This document shows positions 34,949-43,883 of a stretch of DNA of 64,000 bases, one piece after another. Each line of letters begins with the position of its first letter. Position 1 is the first letter of the stretch. This DNA is from an uncultured Clostridia bacterium (GTDB lineage: Bacteria; Bacillota; Clostridia; Oscillospirales; Acutalibacteraceae), in assembly GCA_946184295.1 (NCBI GenBank), contig CAMHEZ010000008.1, positions 1-64,000 of the forward strand. The letters run 5' to 3'. Position numbers and translations under genes: made by a program. Below the pieces are notes generated by a model. The model was given only the letters and a program-made list of their open reading frames with translations. It was not told where the DNA came from and searched no databases.

Positions 34949-35242
34949 TTGGCAGATAAGGCTTATCAGAACACTCCCGGCGGAGAAGGCAAGAAATCCC
35001 TCGGCAACGGCTGGAAAATTGCGCTCATCGTGGCGCTGGCAGCGCTCGTCGTCTCTCCGATCGACATTATCCCCGGCGACGCGGCCACTGTGGTTGGTCT
35101 GGCTGACGACGTCGCCTATTTGCTGGGCATCATCGGCACTATCACCAGCATGGTCAAGGGTAAGCAGGCCACCTCGGTGGACAATACGCAAGGCGGCAGC
35201 TATCAGCCGCCGATGTATAACGACGTGGACAGCAACAAGTAA
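34949..35242 (+). CDS. DUF1232 (YkvA-type) small membrane protein
   Basis: The 97-residue protein has two hydrophobic segments around WKIALIVALAALVVSPIDIIPGD and VAYLLGIIGTITSMV; SPIDIIPG is the hallmark of DUF1232. Function unknown. I choose the TTG at 34949 because AAAAGGA lies nine bases upstream; the ATG at 34940 touches that site. Single gene with its own promoter and terminator. Confidence 0.85.
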   Translation: MADKAYQNTPGGEGKKSLGNGWKIALIVALAALVVSPIDIIPGDAATVVGLADDVAYLLGIIGTITSMVKGKQATSVDNTQGGSYQPPMYNDVDSNK

Positions 35243-35296
35243 GCGTTTGCCGCCGCCGTGCGGGCAAAAAATCAAACGGTAGCAGCGTGCAATTCC

Positions 35297-35338
35297 AAAA
35301 TGCGGCGTTCTGTATCTTGCATGAATGCCGCATTTTTT
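35297..35338 (+). terminator. Terminator after the DUF1232 gene
   Basis: AAAATGCGGC / GCCGCATTTTTT with a 20-base loop. The rest of the gap up to 35548 holds AT-rich sequence and the next promoter only. Confidence 0.85.
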
Positions 35339-35450
35339 GGCGCTGTCAGATCTTTGGATGGCTTGTTGCTGTTTTGCACACTTTTTTGATGATTTTTTGA
35401 TGAAAACGCGCATTCTTTTATTAATTATTTGTAAATATTAGTCTTTGTTT

Positions 35451-35479
35451 TTGGTATTTTAACAAGAATGTGTTATGAT
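35451..35479 (+). promoter_or_regulatory. Promoter of the PPM phosphatase gene
   Basis: TTGGTA (35451-35456), 17-base spacer, TATGAT (35474-35479), in AT-rich sequence about 70 bases before the start. Confidence 0.6.
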
Positions 35480-35548
35480 ATAACGCAGTGCAATTTTTTT
35501 GCGAAGTCATTTCGGTAAAATGTTCGGATATTTGGGGTGAGAATAAGA

Positions 35549-36883
35549 TTGCATACGGCAGATCGGATTCTGATTCGTGCGGCGGCTGAATCCAATGTGG
35601 GAAACGCCCGCGGCAACAATGAGGACAATGTCTACTTCAACGGCGATTACATAACACCGAGAAATATTACCAGACCTTTCGCGCTCAAGACCGGCGAATA
35701 CAACGACGTGAATGTGTTCGCGGTGCTGGACGGCATGGGACGCAACAATACGGGTTCCTTCGCGTCGCTCGTGGCGGCCACCAAGCTGGACACGGTGGCG
35801 GATAAGATTATCTACGATACCGACGTGACCACCGATGAAGCGGTGTTGGCCTATATGCAGGAGACCAACGAAACCATTCGCGAGCAGCGGCAGGAGACCG
35901 GCGGCGTGCGCACGGCTTCCACGCTGGCACTGCTGATTATCGAGCACGGCAACGTGCATGTATATAATGTAGGGGACAGCCGCGTGTATCTTTACCGGGA
36001 CAAGCAGCTGGTCAAGCTCACCCGCGATCATGTCGCGGTCGAAGGGCAGCGCACGGTAGCGCTTAGCGAAGAGGGCATCCGCAGCGGCCGCATTACCAAA
36101 TTTCTCGGCATGAATGCCCGCGAAGGCAATCTGGAGCCTTACCGCGCGAAGCCTTTTAAAATCCGGGCGGGCGATAAATTCCTGGTGTGCAGCGACGGCC
36201 TGAGCGACCAGCTCAGCGAGGACGAGATCGCGGTCTGCCTGAGCAAGCGCAAGGAGCCGTTCGGCCATACCAATGAGCTGATGGCGCTTGCCATGAACAA
36301 CGACAGCGACGACAATGTCTCTGTGATCGTGGCCGAGGCGGTGGAGCCGGGCTTTCACATCACGCAGAACATGATTTTTGTTTCGCTGGGCTGCCTGATT
36401 ATGACGATCGGCGTGCTGCTAGGCTTTGTGTTCGGCTGGGTCATCGGCAGTACACAGCCGTCGGGCGACGGGCTGGAAGGCTATGACGCGGATTACTTCA
36501 AGATGAACAGTACGCTGGTGGAGGGCGTCAGCGGTTCCGATCTGACGTCGGCCACGACGGATATCACGGCGGTTTCGTCCGTGATTCCCACAACGGTGCC
36601 GCCGAGCAGCGACGCGGCCTCACAGGATATTCAATATACGGTTTACGGTCTGACCTTGCGGCAGAGCAACGATATCACGCTCCAGCGCGGCCGGAGTATC
36701 ACGCTGTCGGTGGAAATCAACCCCGACAATGTGCCGCAGAGTTATGTGGAGTGGACGTCGGACAACGAAGCCGTCGCCACGGTGGACCAGAACGGCAAGG
36801 TGACCGCCAAGAAAGCGGGCAAGGCAACGATTACAGCCTCCGCCGGCAATGTCACGGTTTCCTGCCTGGTGCGTGTCAAGTAA
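35549..36883 (+). CDS. PPM-type Ser/Thr phosphatase with membrane helix and outside Ig-like domain
   Basis: A protein of 444 residues in three parts. Residues about 1-270 are a PP2C-like phosphatase domain with metal motifs GNARGNNEDNVYF, LDGMGRNNTG, GDSRVYLY, CSDGLSDQL and DDNVSVIV. A membrane helix follows (MIFVSLGCLIMTIGVLLGFVF). Outside, after a Ser/Thr-rich stretch, is a bacterial Ig-like group 2 domain (VEWTSDNEAVATVDQNGKVT, AGKATITASAG). This suggests an external binding or sensing domain tied to a cytoplasmic phosphatase. TTG 35549 has GGGGTGA upstream; GTG 35537 is also in frame. No partner kinase is in the window. Confidence 0.85.
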   Translation: MHTADRILIRAAAESNVGNARGNNEDNVYFNGDYITPRNITRPFALKTGEYNDVNVFAVLDGMGRNNTGSFASLVAATKLDTVADKIIYDTDVTTDEAVLAYMQETNETIREQRQETGGVRTASTLALLIIEHGNVHVYNVGDSRVYLYRDKQLVKLTRDHVAVEGQRTVALSEEGIRSGRITKFLGMNAREGNLEPYRAKPFKIRAGDKFLVCSDGLSDQLSEDEIAVCLSKRKEPFGHTNELMALAMNNDSDDNVSVIVAEAVEPGFHITQNMIFVSLGCLIMTIGVLLGFVFGWVIGSTQPSGDGLEGYDADYFKMNSTLVEGVSGSDLTSATTDITAVSSVIPTTVPPSSDAASQDIQYTVYGLTLRQSNDITLQRGRSITLSVEINPDNVPQSYVEWTSDNEAVATVDQNGKVTAKKAGKATITASAGNVTVSCLVRVK

Positions 36884-36906
36884 TCGGACGTCAGGCGCAA
36901 GCGGCG

Positions 36907-37078
36907 AAAAACAATTAAGCGAAGCGCGGGAGTGCAGGGGGCGAAGCGCCTCCTGCCAGGTCAAGGGCAGCGCCCTTGCGGGGGCCGGGGCGGCGCCCCG
37001 GGAGCAGGCGCAGCCTGCGAGCAAGATGCGCCGAGATATCCGATAAGATCAGGCGAATCCGATGAAAGCTCCGGCACA
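36907..37078 (+). repeat. Modular hairpin repeat, copy I
   Basis: Head AAAACAATTAAGCGAAGCGC, then CAGGGGGCGAAGCGCCTCCTG, AAGGGC-AGC-GCCCTT, CGGGGC-GGC-GCCCCG, GCAGGC-GCA-GCCTGC, CGAGCAAGATGCGC and the CAGGCGAATCCGATGAAAGC tail. It starts 24 bases after the phosphatase stop, in sense. Confidence 0.87.
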
Positions 37079-37131
37079 AGCAGCAAAAATTTCCCGCCCA
37101 TGGCGGTGAAAGGGAAGGATGGTCGTAAGAG

Positions 37132-40100
37132 TTGGCTTTTTTCAAACGATTCCGAAATCAGAATACGAAAAAACGCTACGAAAATCCTGCAGTCAATCAG
37201 GCCATTGATGAAATAGATCAGCGTAAGGATTCCCGAAACGACAGGAATAACATCGCACAGCATATCAACGCGGTTCCGGAGCAGGGCGCGGCGGCGCAGC
37301 GGTCCGGGACGATGTACCGTCAGGAGGCGGACAGCGAGGAATCGGGAGGCTTTGCACCGGTACTCTCGTTTGACCCTGTGGCGGTTGGCGCGGAAAAGCC
37401 GGTCTTTCAGCCGGTCGAGCCGCAGCCCAAGCCGTCGCGCGCGGCGCGTCTGGAACGCGAAATGAGCGATCTGGCAGATATCTACGGCGTGCCCAAGGAG
37501 CAGGAAGCGCATTTTCTCGAAAGCCCCGCCCCCATCATTCCGTCGATGGCGGGTGCGCCGGTCGAGGACGAACCCCAGCCTGTGCGCCGCCGCGCGTCTG
37601 GCGGGGAGTCGCTGGCATTTGCCGACCTGAGCGGCCGCCGCGATCTCCAGCCCGAGGAAATCGAAGAGGCGAGCGAGATTTTTGGCATCAAGTACCCCGC
37701 TGGCTTCCGCACCGATCTGGTCAATTACGCGGGACGCGCCATTGACCTGAGCGATTTCAGCCTGGTGGAGAATCTTCGCTGGAAGCACATCGAGAAAGCA
37801 GCCAAGATTTCCGGCATTGTCTTTCCGTCTACCATTGATACCGATTCCTTTGCATTTTATGACAGAGACATCAGCGGCTGCGATTTCAGCGCGGTCTACG
37901 GTCTGCGCTGGCGCCATATTCAAGGCGCGAGCGATATTGCCGCGATCAAATACCCCGCGACTTTCGATATTGACAACGCCGCATTTGCCGCCCGCAACAT
38001 CTCGGGGAGCGATTTCAGCCTGATTGCCAGTCTGAACTGGGAACATATCATGAACGCCTCGGATATCCGGGGGCTGAAATATCCGGCAGCCTTTGATACG
38101 TCTGCCGCCAAGTTTTACGGCAGAGACATTTCCGGCAGCGATTTTTCGCTTTGCAAGGGGCTGAAATGGGAAGATATCCGGCTGGCTGCCAACCTGACGG
38201 GGTTGATTTATCCCGCCGACTTTGACCTTTCGGCCTGTGATTTTACGGGTTATGACCTGTCGGGCAGTGACTTTTCCAAGCTGCGCTCTTTTGACTGGCG
38301 CGTTCTGCAAAAAGCCGCCGATGTGACGAATATCAAGTACCCCGCCTCCTTTGACGCCAGCACGTCGCGCTTTGAGGGGCTGGACATTTCGGGCAGCAAT
38401 TTCAGCCGCGTGGATTCCCTGCGGTTTGCCCACATCAAGCCCGCCGCCGCGATCCGCCGACTGGTCTATCCGCCGCAGTTCGATATTGACGACGCGGACT
38501 TCACCGACCGCGACATAGACGGCTCGGACTTCACGCTGTTGCAGGGCTTCAATTGGGACAGCGTCAAGCTGGCCTACAGCCGCGATAATGTCCTTTATCC
38601 GGCGGGATTTGTGGAGCCGGTTCCCTCTGACGAGGACGTGGAGGGCGCGATGCTGATCTACCTGCTGCGCCTGTATAGCCGTGTGGCCGGGGGAGAAAAT
38701 TTTGATACCGAGAATTTTTATAAGGATATCACCGCGCTGTATCCCGGCCTGACCGACGCGGACGCGGCCTCGCTCATCGAGCGCGCCACTAAAAAGTGGG
38801 AGCGGCCCGAAGGCAACCGGCTGATTCGTCAGGACGCGCGCAACGCGCACACCGGCGACAAGCTCTTTATGACCAAGCTGGGATTCCGGCTGCTCTATCC
38901 GGTCTGCGGCGGCGAGCAGGCGGTCGATACGCTGCGCGAGGCCTTCGGCGACATCATACGCCGCGGGGAACGGAAAAAATTTGAGCAGCGCCTGTACGAC
39001 CTGCAATGCGGCAAGTACCTGTCGGCGGCGGAACTGTCGGACATCGGCTTCCGCACGGAGGAAGTGCCGCAGCCGTCCGAGATGGCTGCCGAGCCGGAGC
39101 AGCCCAAACGGGTGCTGCCCGTGCCGTTTGACTTTTCGCAGGAGCTGGAGGACGAAGAGGAAGCCCGCCGGGTCAGCCGTGTGATGCCTGTGCCGATGAC
39201 CGAACCGCTGGTGCCGGAGGAAGCCCCCAAGAAGGTATCTCCGCTGGCGGTGGTAGCCGATCGCGTGAAGGTGAAGGTCACGCAGACCGAAGCCCCGATC
39301 ATCGCCGTCGTCAGAAAACAGGAGCCGCCGGAGGAGGCGGCAGAAGTGCCGTCCGAGGAGATTGCCGCGCCGGTTGAGGCGGTAGAAGCGCCGCCGGTTG
39401 CGTCCGAGCCGGAACCGGGTGTTGTGACGGACGAGCCGGCGATTGACGAGCCGGAGGAAGCGTCCGTCGAAGAACCCGAGCCGGAACCGCCTGTTCCGAA
39501 CGAACTTCCGGAGGATTTCGGGCGTGTGGACATTGACGAAATACTGCCCCCGTCCGAACCGGAACCCGAGCAGCCTATGCCCAAAGTATATATGTTCGGC
39601 TCCTTCCCCGCGCCTGATATGACATCGCCGGAAGTACCGGACGAGCCGCTTGATGTACCGGAATTGCCTGACGAGTCCGCTCCGGAACCGGCGTATATTC
39701 CCATGCCGCGCACGGAGCAGCCCCCGCAGGAAGCCCGGCTGCCGGAGGATATCGACGAGCCGTCTCCCGTGGCGGAGCGCATCGGTGTGCAGGAGCACGT
39801 GTTTACGCCTGTGACCATTGATCCGGGACGGCTGCGTGACAGCGCCGTCAATCCTCCTGAAGAAAAGCTGCGCCGCAAAAAGCTCAGCGACGAGGAAAAG
39901 GCGATTCGCACCGGCGTGATGGGTATGCTGCTCTACATCAACCAGAGCATTGCGGAATCCGACCTGACCAACTCCGAGCTGTTCAGCGAGTTCATGAGCA
40001 TCTACCCCGGCGCACAGCCCAAGGAAACCGCCGCGATGGCGCAGTTTGCCGCCAACACGCTCAGCGGCATCAACGACAAGACCCGCGCCAAGCTCTTTTT

Positions 40101-42936
40101 GTTCGCCACCAAGGCCAGTCCCGAGGTCAAGAAAAAGCTGCTGGATTTCGCGCTGGAACGCTTCAGCTACAAGCTGCGCGTGCCCGAAGACGAGGCGTCG
40201 TTCCGCGAATTTCTCCAAGCCCTCTGTGTGACGCTGTATGAAGAAGCGGGCGAGTACGAATACAGTTCCTATCTGTCCTCCAAGGGCATTCTCAAAAATC
40301 CCCCCGCGGAACGCGACGCGCATTATAAGCGCATTCCGTTTGAACGGGGCGTGGGCAAGGCCAATCTGTACGCCAACACGGGGTATCCCTATTACCGTAC
40401 GCTCGAGCAGGTGGGATTCCTGCACTTTACCTTTGAAGCGATACGCGACAGCCTCAAAATCGAGCTGAGCGACAATCATTATTACGAAGAGCTGGAAGAC
40501 CTGGTTTTCCGCAAATGCGAGCCGAACCTGATGAAGTTCGTGGTGATTGAAACCACCATGGGACTGCTTTATCTGGAGCAGCGCACGCTGCGGGATTGGG
40601 GCGTGGACGAGGAGTTTGTCTGGCGCGCCGCCGAGGGCAACATGAAGAAGGAGCATTTCCGCGAGCGCTATTCTTTCAGCACCGAGGAATGCAGCCCCTT
40701 CCGCTACATTCAGCACGATCTGGCCAGCTATGTGATCTGCTTCCCCGAGAAGCTCAAAGCGCTCTCCGACGGCCGCGACCTGATCCTGACCGCGCCCTGC
40801 CGCGAGATCGTCTACATTGATTTTTATGACTTTGGCGCGATTAAAGAGATGCTGAGTTTCAGCGCCCATTATGATATTGCCATACAGCTCAATGGCGACA
40901 CCTATGAGCACCCCTTCACGCCCGACGTGTTTATTTTCCACTACGATGACGGCAGCATAGAGCGCGTCAACGATGAAACCTACATTCTGCTGGGCGATTC
41001 GGTCGCACGGCGGCAGGTGCTGCGATCGGTGCTTCCGCAGGATACGCGGGTTGATGTGCAGGCGCTGGTCAAGCCGCTGACCACCGACGAAGTGGAGATT
41101 ATCGGCGACGACAGCTACAGTTTGCAGGCGGCGGCCTATACCATTCTGCGCCTGTATGACAAGCTCAACGGCGCGACTGACTACACCCGTCCTCAGAATG
41201 CGGTGATGGCGGTGTTTGACGACCTGTTCATTTCCTTTGACGTGGTGTATCCGCCCGCCAAGGGCCGCGAACAGCCCGACCCGCAGCAGCACATCGACGA
41301 GGCAGCACGCATGGTGGCGCTCGGCGGCAAGACCGTGAGCTGGCTGCTGGTGCAGGCCATTCAATATCTCTGCGGCGACATCAATTATGAGACCAAGGCC
41401 AGCGCCAATATCCGTCATACCGTGCTGCGTGAAATCTACGGCGACAGCGCCAACGCGGTCTGGCTGAGCTGCGCCACCGCGACGGAGTTTCGCCGCCGGC
41501 TGGAAGCCGTGCGCATTTATCACGAAATTCCCGTGGATAATCAGCGCCTGACCATTCTCGACGCGAAAGTCGAGGTGGCGATGCACGCGCTGGTAATGAT
41601 TTTCCACCAGTTCGGACAGCGGTACGCGCTCGGACAGGTGCGCCGTCATCTCTATAAAATGCTGCCGAATGTCAAGTTCTGCTATGAAATTAACCAGAGT
41701 GCATGGCTGCCCGCTCCGGGCGATGATATCGACGTGGACGTGCAGTCGATCGGTATGATATTCCGCGGTTTCGACAACGCCACGCAGGAGACGATTCTCA
41801 AGGGACTGGCCGACGCCATCGGCGACCGCGACTTAGCGGACGGCGGCTGGGGACTGCTGTACTTTATCAAGTTTGTAAAATACGCCTACCTTGACCCTTC
41901 GGAGATGGTGGAGCGCTACTTTATCTCCCGCAGTCGGCTGATTCCATCGCAAAATGTGCTGAAACAGCTCTATTATAAGGATCTGAACAACGAATTTATC
42001 AAGCATATGCGCAAATCCGTACGCCAGATGCTTTCGGACTACGGCGACAGCTTCGAGGTTATCCGCAACACGCCTGTGCGCGGCGGAGACGGCGAGTCCG
42101 GCAAGGGCGGCGTGGAGGATTTTGAAAATGTGCTGAATTTTGCGCGTGAGATCGAGGAAAAGATGACCGGCGCACCCCGCACCGTGGCCAATCCTGCCGG
42201 CAAATCCGAGATGATTACCATCGGCAGTTCCCGTCCGATGGCGACCACCAAACCCGATTTGCAGCTGCGGCAGGTGGAAAACGGTTTTTTGGAGAAACGG
42301 CTCAACTTCGTGCTGGAGCCGGTGGACGCCCGCATGGCCGACCAACTGGTTGACGCGGCGCACTTTGTCACCAAGCTCTTCCGTGTGCCGGAAATCGAGT
42401 TCCGCGCCAACAACGACCTCGAGTGTGAGCTGCACTACGGCATTATCCGCAGCAAGAATCAGGTGATCTGCCTGCGTTCGCTCGCGTGGACGGTTGCGCA
42501 GCTGATGTATGAATCAGGGCGCGACCTGCGGGACGTGACCCAGCAGGATATTTACCGTGCCAATGACATCGTGGAGCAGTGCGACCGCAACAACTACAAG
42601 AAGAGCGGCGCCTTCCCGACGCTTTGTTCGATGCCGGTGGACGAGGGCATGTATATTCCCGCCTATCAGGAATACATTTTCTTCGCGCAGGAGCTGATGC
42701 CGGAGGTCAAGCTGGGGAGTCTCTTCTCGCTCCAGCAGGAGCTGGCGGACATCGCGCCCATGATGAAGGTGGTTTACGATATCCTCAAAGCCGAGCGCCG
42801 CGACGGCCCCGTACAGCCGGGGTCGGTGCTGGCCGACGCGCTGTGTGCGTGGAGCGCCTACTGTTTCGCGGCGGTGGATTCCTTCGAGGTAGTGGCGGGC
42901 CCGCCGGCCTACAGCTTCGGACAAATCAAGCGATAA
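37132..42936 (+). CDS. Giant 1934-residue protein with 43-residue tandem repeats, function unknown
   Basis: No family is recognised for the whole. The basic N-terminus (MAFFKRFRNQNTKKRYENP) and a disordered stretch lead to eight tandem repeats (residues about 165-495). Each is near 43 residues, with the pattern DISGSDFS, then L-x-W-x-H-I, A-x-D-I, then KYPAxFD. DISGSDFS recalls pentapeptide repeats, but the period is far longer. A helical part follows (495-645), then a Pro/Glu-rich linker (about 650-900), then about 1000 residues of globular, mostly helical sequence starting with MLLYINQSIAESDLTNSELF. No signal peptide, membrane helix or Walker motif is seen. A cytoplasmic scaffold is plausible but is only a guess. 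TTG start at 37132 with GGAAGG upstream. It lies downstream of the PPM phosphatase. Confidence 0.8.
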   Translation: MAFFKRFRNQNTKKRYENPAVNQAIDEIDQRKDSRNDRNNIAQHINAVPEQGAAAQRSGTMYRQEADSEESGGFAPVLSFDPVAVGAEKPVFQPVEPQPKPSRAARLEREMSDLADIYGVPKEQEAHFLESPAPIIPSMAGAPVEDEPQPVRRRASGGESLAFADLSGRRDLQPEEIEEASEIFGIKYPAGFRTDLVNYAGRAIDLSDFSLVENLRWKHIEKAAKISGIVFPSTIDTDSFAFYDRDISGCDFSAVYGLRWRHIQGASDIAAIKYPATFDIDNAAFAARNISGSDFSLIASLNWEHIMNASDIRGLKYPAAFDTSAAKFYGRDISGSDFSLCKGLKWEDIRLAANLTGLIYPADFDLSACDFTGYDLSGSDFSKLRSFDWRVLQKAADVTNIKYPASFDASTSRFEGLDISGSNFSRVDSLRFAHIKPAAAIRRLVYPPQFDIDDADFTDRDIDGSDFTLLQGFNWDSVKLAYSRDNVLYPAGFVEPVPSDEDVEGAMLIYLLRLYSRVAGGENFDTENFYKDITALYPGLTDADAASLIERATKKWERPEGNRLIRQDARNAHTGDKLFMTKLGFRLLYPVCGGEQAVDTLREAFGDIIRRGERKKFEQRLYDLQCGKYLSAAELSDIGFRTEEVPQPSEMAAEPEQPKRVLPVPFDFSQELEDEEEARRVSRVMPVPMTEPLVPEEAPKKVSPLAVVADRVKVKVTQTEAPIIAVVRKQEPPEEAAEVPSEEIAAPVEAVEAPPVASEPEPGVVTDEPAIDEPEEASVEEPEPEPPVPNELPEDFGRVDIDEILPPSEPEPEQPMPKVYMFGSFPAPDMTSPEVPDEPLDVPELPDESAPEPAYIPMPRTEQPPQEARLPEDIDEPSPVAERIGVQEHVFTPVTIDPGRLRDSAVNPPEEKLRRKKLSDEEKAIRTGVMGMLLYINQSIAESDLTNSELFSEFMSIYPGAQPKETAAMAQFAANTLSGINDKTRAKLFLFATKASPEVKKKLLDFALERFSYKLRVPEDEASFREFLQALCVTLYEEAGEYEYSSYLSSKGILKNPPAERDAHYKRIPFERGVGKANLYANTGYPYYRTLEQVGFLHFTFEAIRDSLKIELSDNHYYEELEDLVFRKCEPNLMKFVVIETTMGLLYLEQRTLRDWGVDEEFVWRAAEGNMKKEHFRERYSFSTEECSPFRYIQHDLASYVICFPEKLKALSDGRDLILTAPCREIVYIDFYDFGAIKEMLSFSAHYDIAIQLNGDTYEHPFTPDVFIFHYDDGSIERVNDETYILLGDSVARRQVLRSVLPQDTRVDVQALVKPLTTDEVEIIGDDSYSLQAAAYTILRLYDKLNGATDYTRPQNAVMAVFDDLFISFDVVYPPAKGREQPDPQQHIDEAARMVALGGKTVSWLLVQAIQYLCGDINYETKASANIRHTVLREIYGDSANAVWLSCATATEFRRRLEAVRIYHEIPVDNQRLTILDAKVEVAMHALVMIFHQFGQRYALGQVRRHLYKMLPNVKFCYEINQSAWLPAPGDDIDVDVQSIGMIFRGFDNATQETILKGLADAIGDRDLADGGWGLLYFIKFVKYAYLDPSEMVERYFISRSRLIPSQNVLKQLYYKDLNNEFIKHMRKSVRQMLSDYGDSFEVIRNTPVRGGDGESGKGGVEDFENVLNFAREIEEKMTGAPRTVANPAGKSEMITIGSSRPMATTKPDLQLRQVENGFLEKRLNFVLEPVDARMADQLVDAAHFVTKLFRVPEIEFRANNDLECELHYGIIRSKNQVICLRSLAWTVAQLMYESGRDLRDVTQQDIYRANDIVEQCDRNNYKKSGAFPTLCSMPVDEGMYIPAYQEYIFFAQELMPEVKLGSLFSLQQELADIAPMMKVVYDILKAERRDGPVQPGSVLADALCAWSAYCFAAVDSFEVVAGPPAYSFGQIKR

Positions 42937-42953
42937 AGCGAAGCGGAAGAAAT

Positions 42954-42987
42954 GAATAAAGAATAATGAATAGAGAATAAAGAATAA
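42954..42987 (+). repeat. GAATAAA heptad tract
   Basis: Five units in a row: GAATAAA, GAATAAT, GAATAGA, GAATAAA, GAATAAA. They directly precede repeat copy J. Shorter runs precede copies A, D, F and G. Confidence 0.8.
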
Positions 42988-43200
42988 ACAAAAAGCGAAG
43001 CGCAATTAAGCGAGCGAATGCGAGCGCGGGGTGCAGGGGGCTGGCTCCCTGCCAGGTCAAGGGCAGCGCCCCGGGAGGCAAGCGGAGCTTGCCGAGCAAA
43101 ATGTACTCGGATTTTTGACGAGGCCGGGCGAATCCAATCAAAGCTCCGACCAAAATTACTTTCCCTGTTTCTGACGAGGTCGGGCGAATCCGGCCAAAGT
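42988..43200 (+). repeat. Modular hairpin repeat, copy J, with doubled tail
   Basis: Head AAAAAGCGAAGCGCAATTAA, CAGGG-GGCTGGCT-CCCTG, a shortened AAGGGCAGCGCCCCGGG junction and GGCAAGC-GGA-GCTTGCC. The tail GAGGCCGGGCGAATCCAATC is repeated about 55 bases later as GAGGTCGGGCGAATCCGGCC, so the 3' end is duplicated. It accounts for most of the gap between the giant gene and the Rrf2 gene. Confidence 0.83.
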
Positions 43201-43218
43201 ATTGTCTACAAAACTAAC

Positions 43219-43255
43219 AAAACGCTCCGGGCGGTAAATAGCCCGGGGCGTTTTT
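43219..43255. terminator. Terminator of the Rrf2 gene
   Basis: AACGCTCCGGGC (43221-43232) / GCCCGGGGCGTT (43241-43252) with an 8-base loop, A run on one side and T run on the other. Confidence 0.87.
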
Positions 43256-43258
43256 GTG

Positions 43259-43696
43259 TTATATCACATAATTGTTCATATAGTGCTGCTGCTGCTCGTC
43301 CACGATGTCTTGCAGCGTGATGGAATTGAGATATTCATTCACCACCCGGCTGAGCCCCTGCCAAACGCTCATGAGCGCCAATTCGCCGGTTTCCTCGATG
43401 CCGGGAGTAATCTCGCCGGAGAGGTCAACCGGGGAGATGCGTCCTTCGGTCAGGCGGAGAATTTCGCCGACCGTGTAATTTTCGGGGGTTTTGGCGAGCA
43501 TATAGCCGCCCTGTGCGCCGCGTGTGGTGCGCAGCAGATCGGCGCCGTTGAGAATGGGGATAATCTGCTCGAGATACTTCTTGGAGATGTTCTGCCGTTT
43601 GGCAATGTCTTTGAGCGCAATATAGCCGCCGTTCTGATGTTCCGCCAGGTCAATCAGCATACGGAGGGCATACCGCCCTTTGGTGGAGATTTTCAT
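43259..43696 (-). CDS. Rrf2-family regulator, CymR-like
   Basis: A winged-helix repressor of 145 residues. MKISTKGRYALRMLIDLAEH, ISKKYLEQIIPILNGADLL and RGAQGGYMLAK are the family signature. It has no cysteine in the region where IscR holds an iron-sulfur cluster, so it is not an IscR. The sequence and the C-terminal TLQDIVDEQQQHYMNNYVI match the CymR type, which controls cysteine and methionine supply in Bacillus together with CysK. Its neighbours (glutamate-cysteine ligases, methionine and polar amino-acid importers) support that role. The ATG at 43696 follows GAGGTGACATC. Confidence 0.88.
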   Translation of the reverse strand: MKISTKGRYALRMLIDLAEHQNGGYIALKDIAKRQNISKKYLEQIIPILNGADLLRTTRGAQGGYMLAKTPENYTVGEILRLTEGRISPVDLSGEITPGIEETGELALMSVWQGLSRVVNEYLNSITLQDIVDEQQQHYMNNYVI

Positions 43697-43719
43697 AAAT
43701 GTGATGTCACCTCGTCAAT

Positions 43720-43760
43720 CTTAATAACCTAATAATAACATAGGTTTTATAAGTTTTCAA
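43720..43760 (-). promoter_or_regulatory. Promoter of the Rrf2 gene with a dyad, likely autoregulatory
   Basis: On the minus strand TTGAAA (43760-43755), 17 bases, TATTAT (43737-43732). The plus strand holds CTTAATAACCTA (43720-43731) and TAGGTTTTATAAG (43741-43753), an imperfect dyad over the promoter. ATAGGTTTTATAAG resembles ATAGGTTTTGTAGA at 48717 in the metQ leader. Confidence 0.6.
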
Positions 43761-43798
43761 GTGCCAATTTATTTTTTTCGGATTTGACCAAATATGAC

Positions 43799-43827
43799 TT
43801 GACAATTTTTTCGGAACGTGTTATAAT
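43799..43827 (+). promoter_or_regulatory. Promoter of the amidohydrolase-ligase operon
   Basis: TTGACA (43799-43804), 17-base spacer, TATAAT (43822-43827): a near-perfect consensus promoter divergent from the Rrf2 gene. Confidence 0.88.
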
Positions 43828-43883
43828 TCGCCTATATTTCATATATATAAACTAGGAATTAGATGAGGGGAATGAGAACAAAC

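Noticed and set aside
36961-41649. 1562-codon open frame on the minus strand
   Set aside because: It lies opposite the giant plus-strand gene, has no domain, no ribosome site and a composition typical of an antisense shadow in GC-rich DNA.
42954-42987. CRISPR array
   Set aside because: The tracts are direct 7-base repeats without spacers, and no cas genes are present.
43259-43696. IscR
   Set aside because: The three cluster cysteines of IscR are missing and no isc genes are adjacent.
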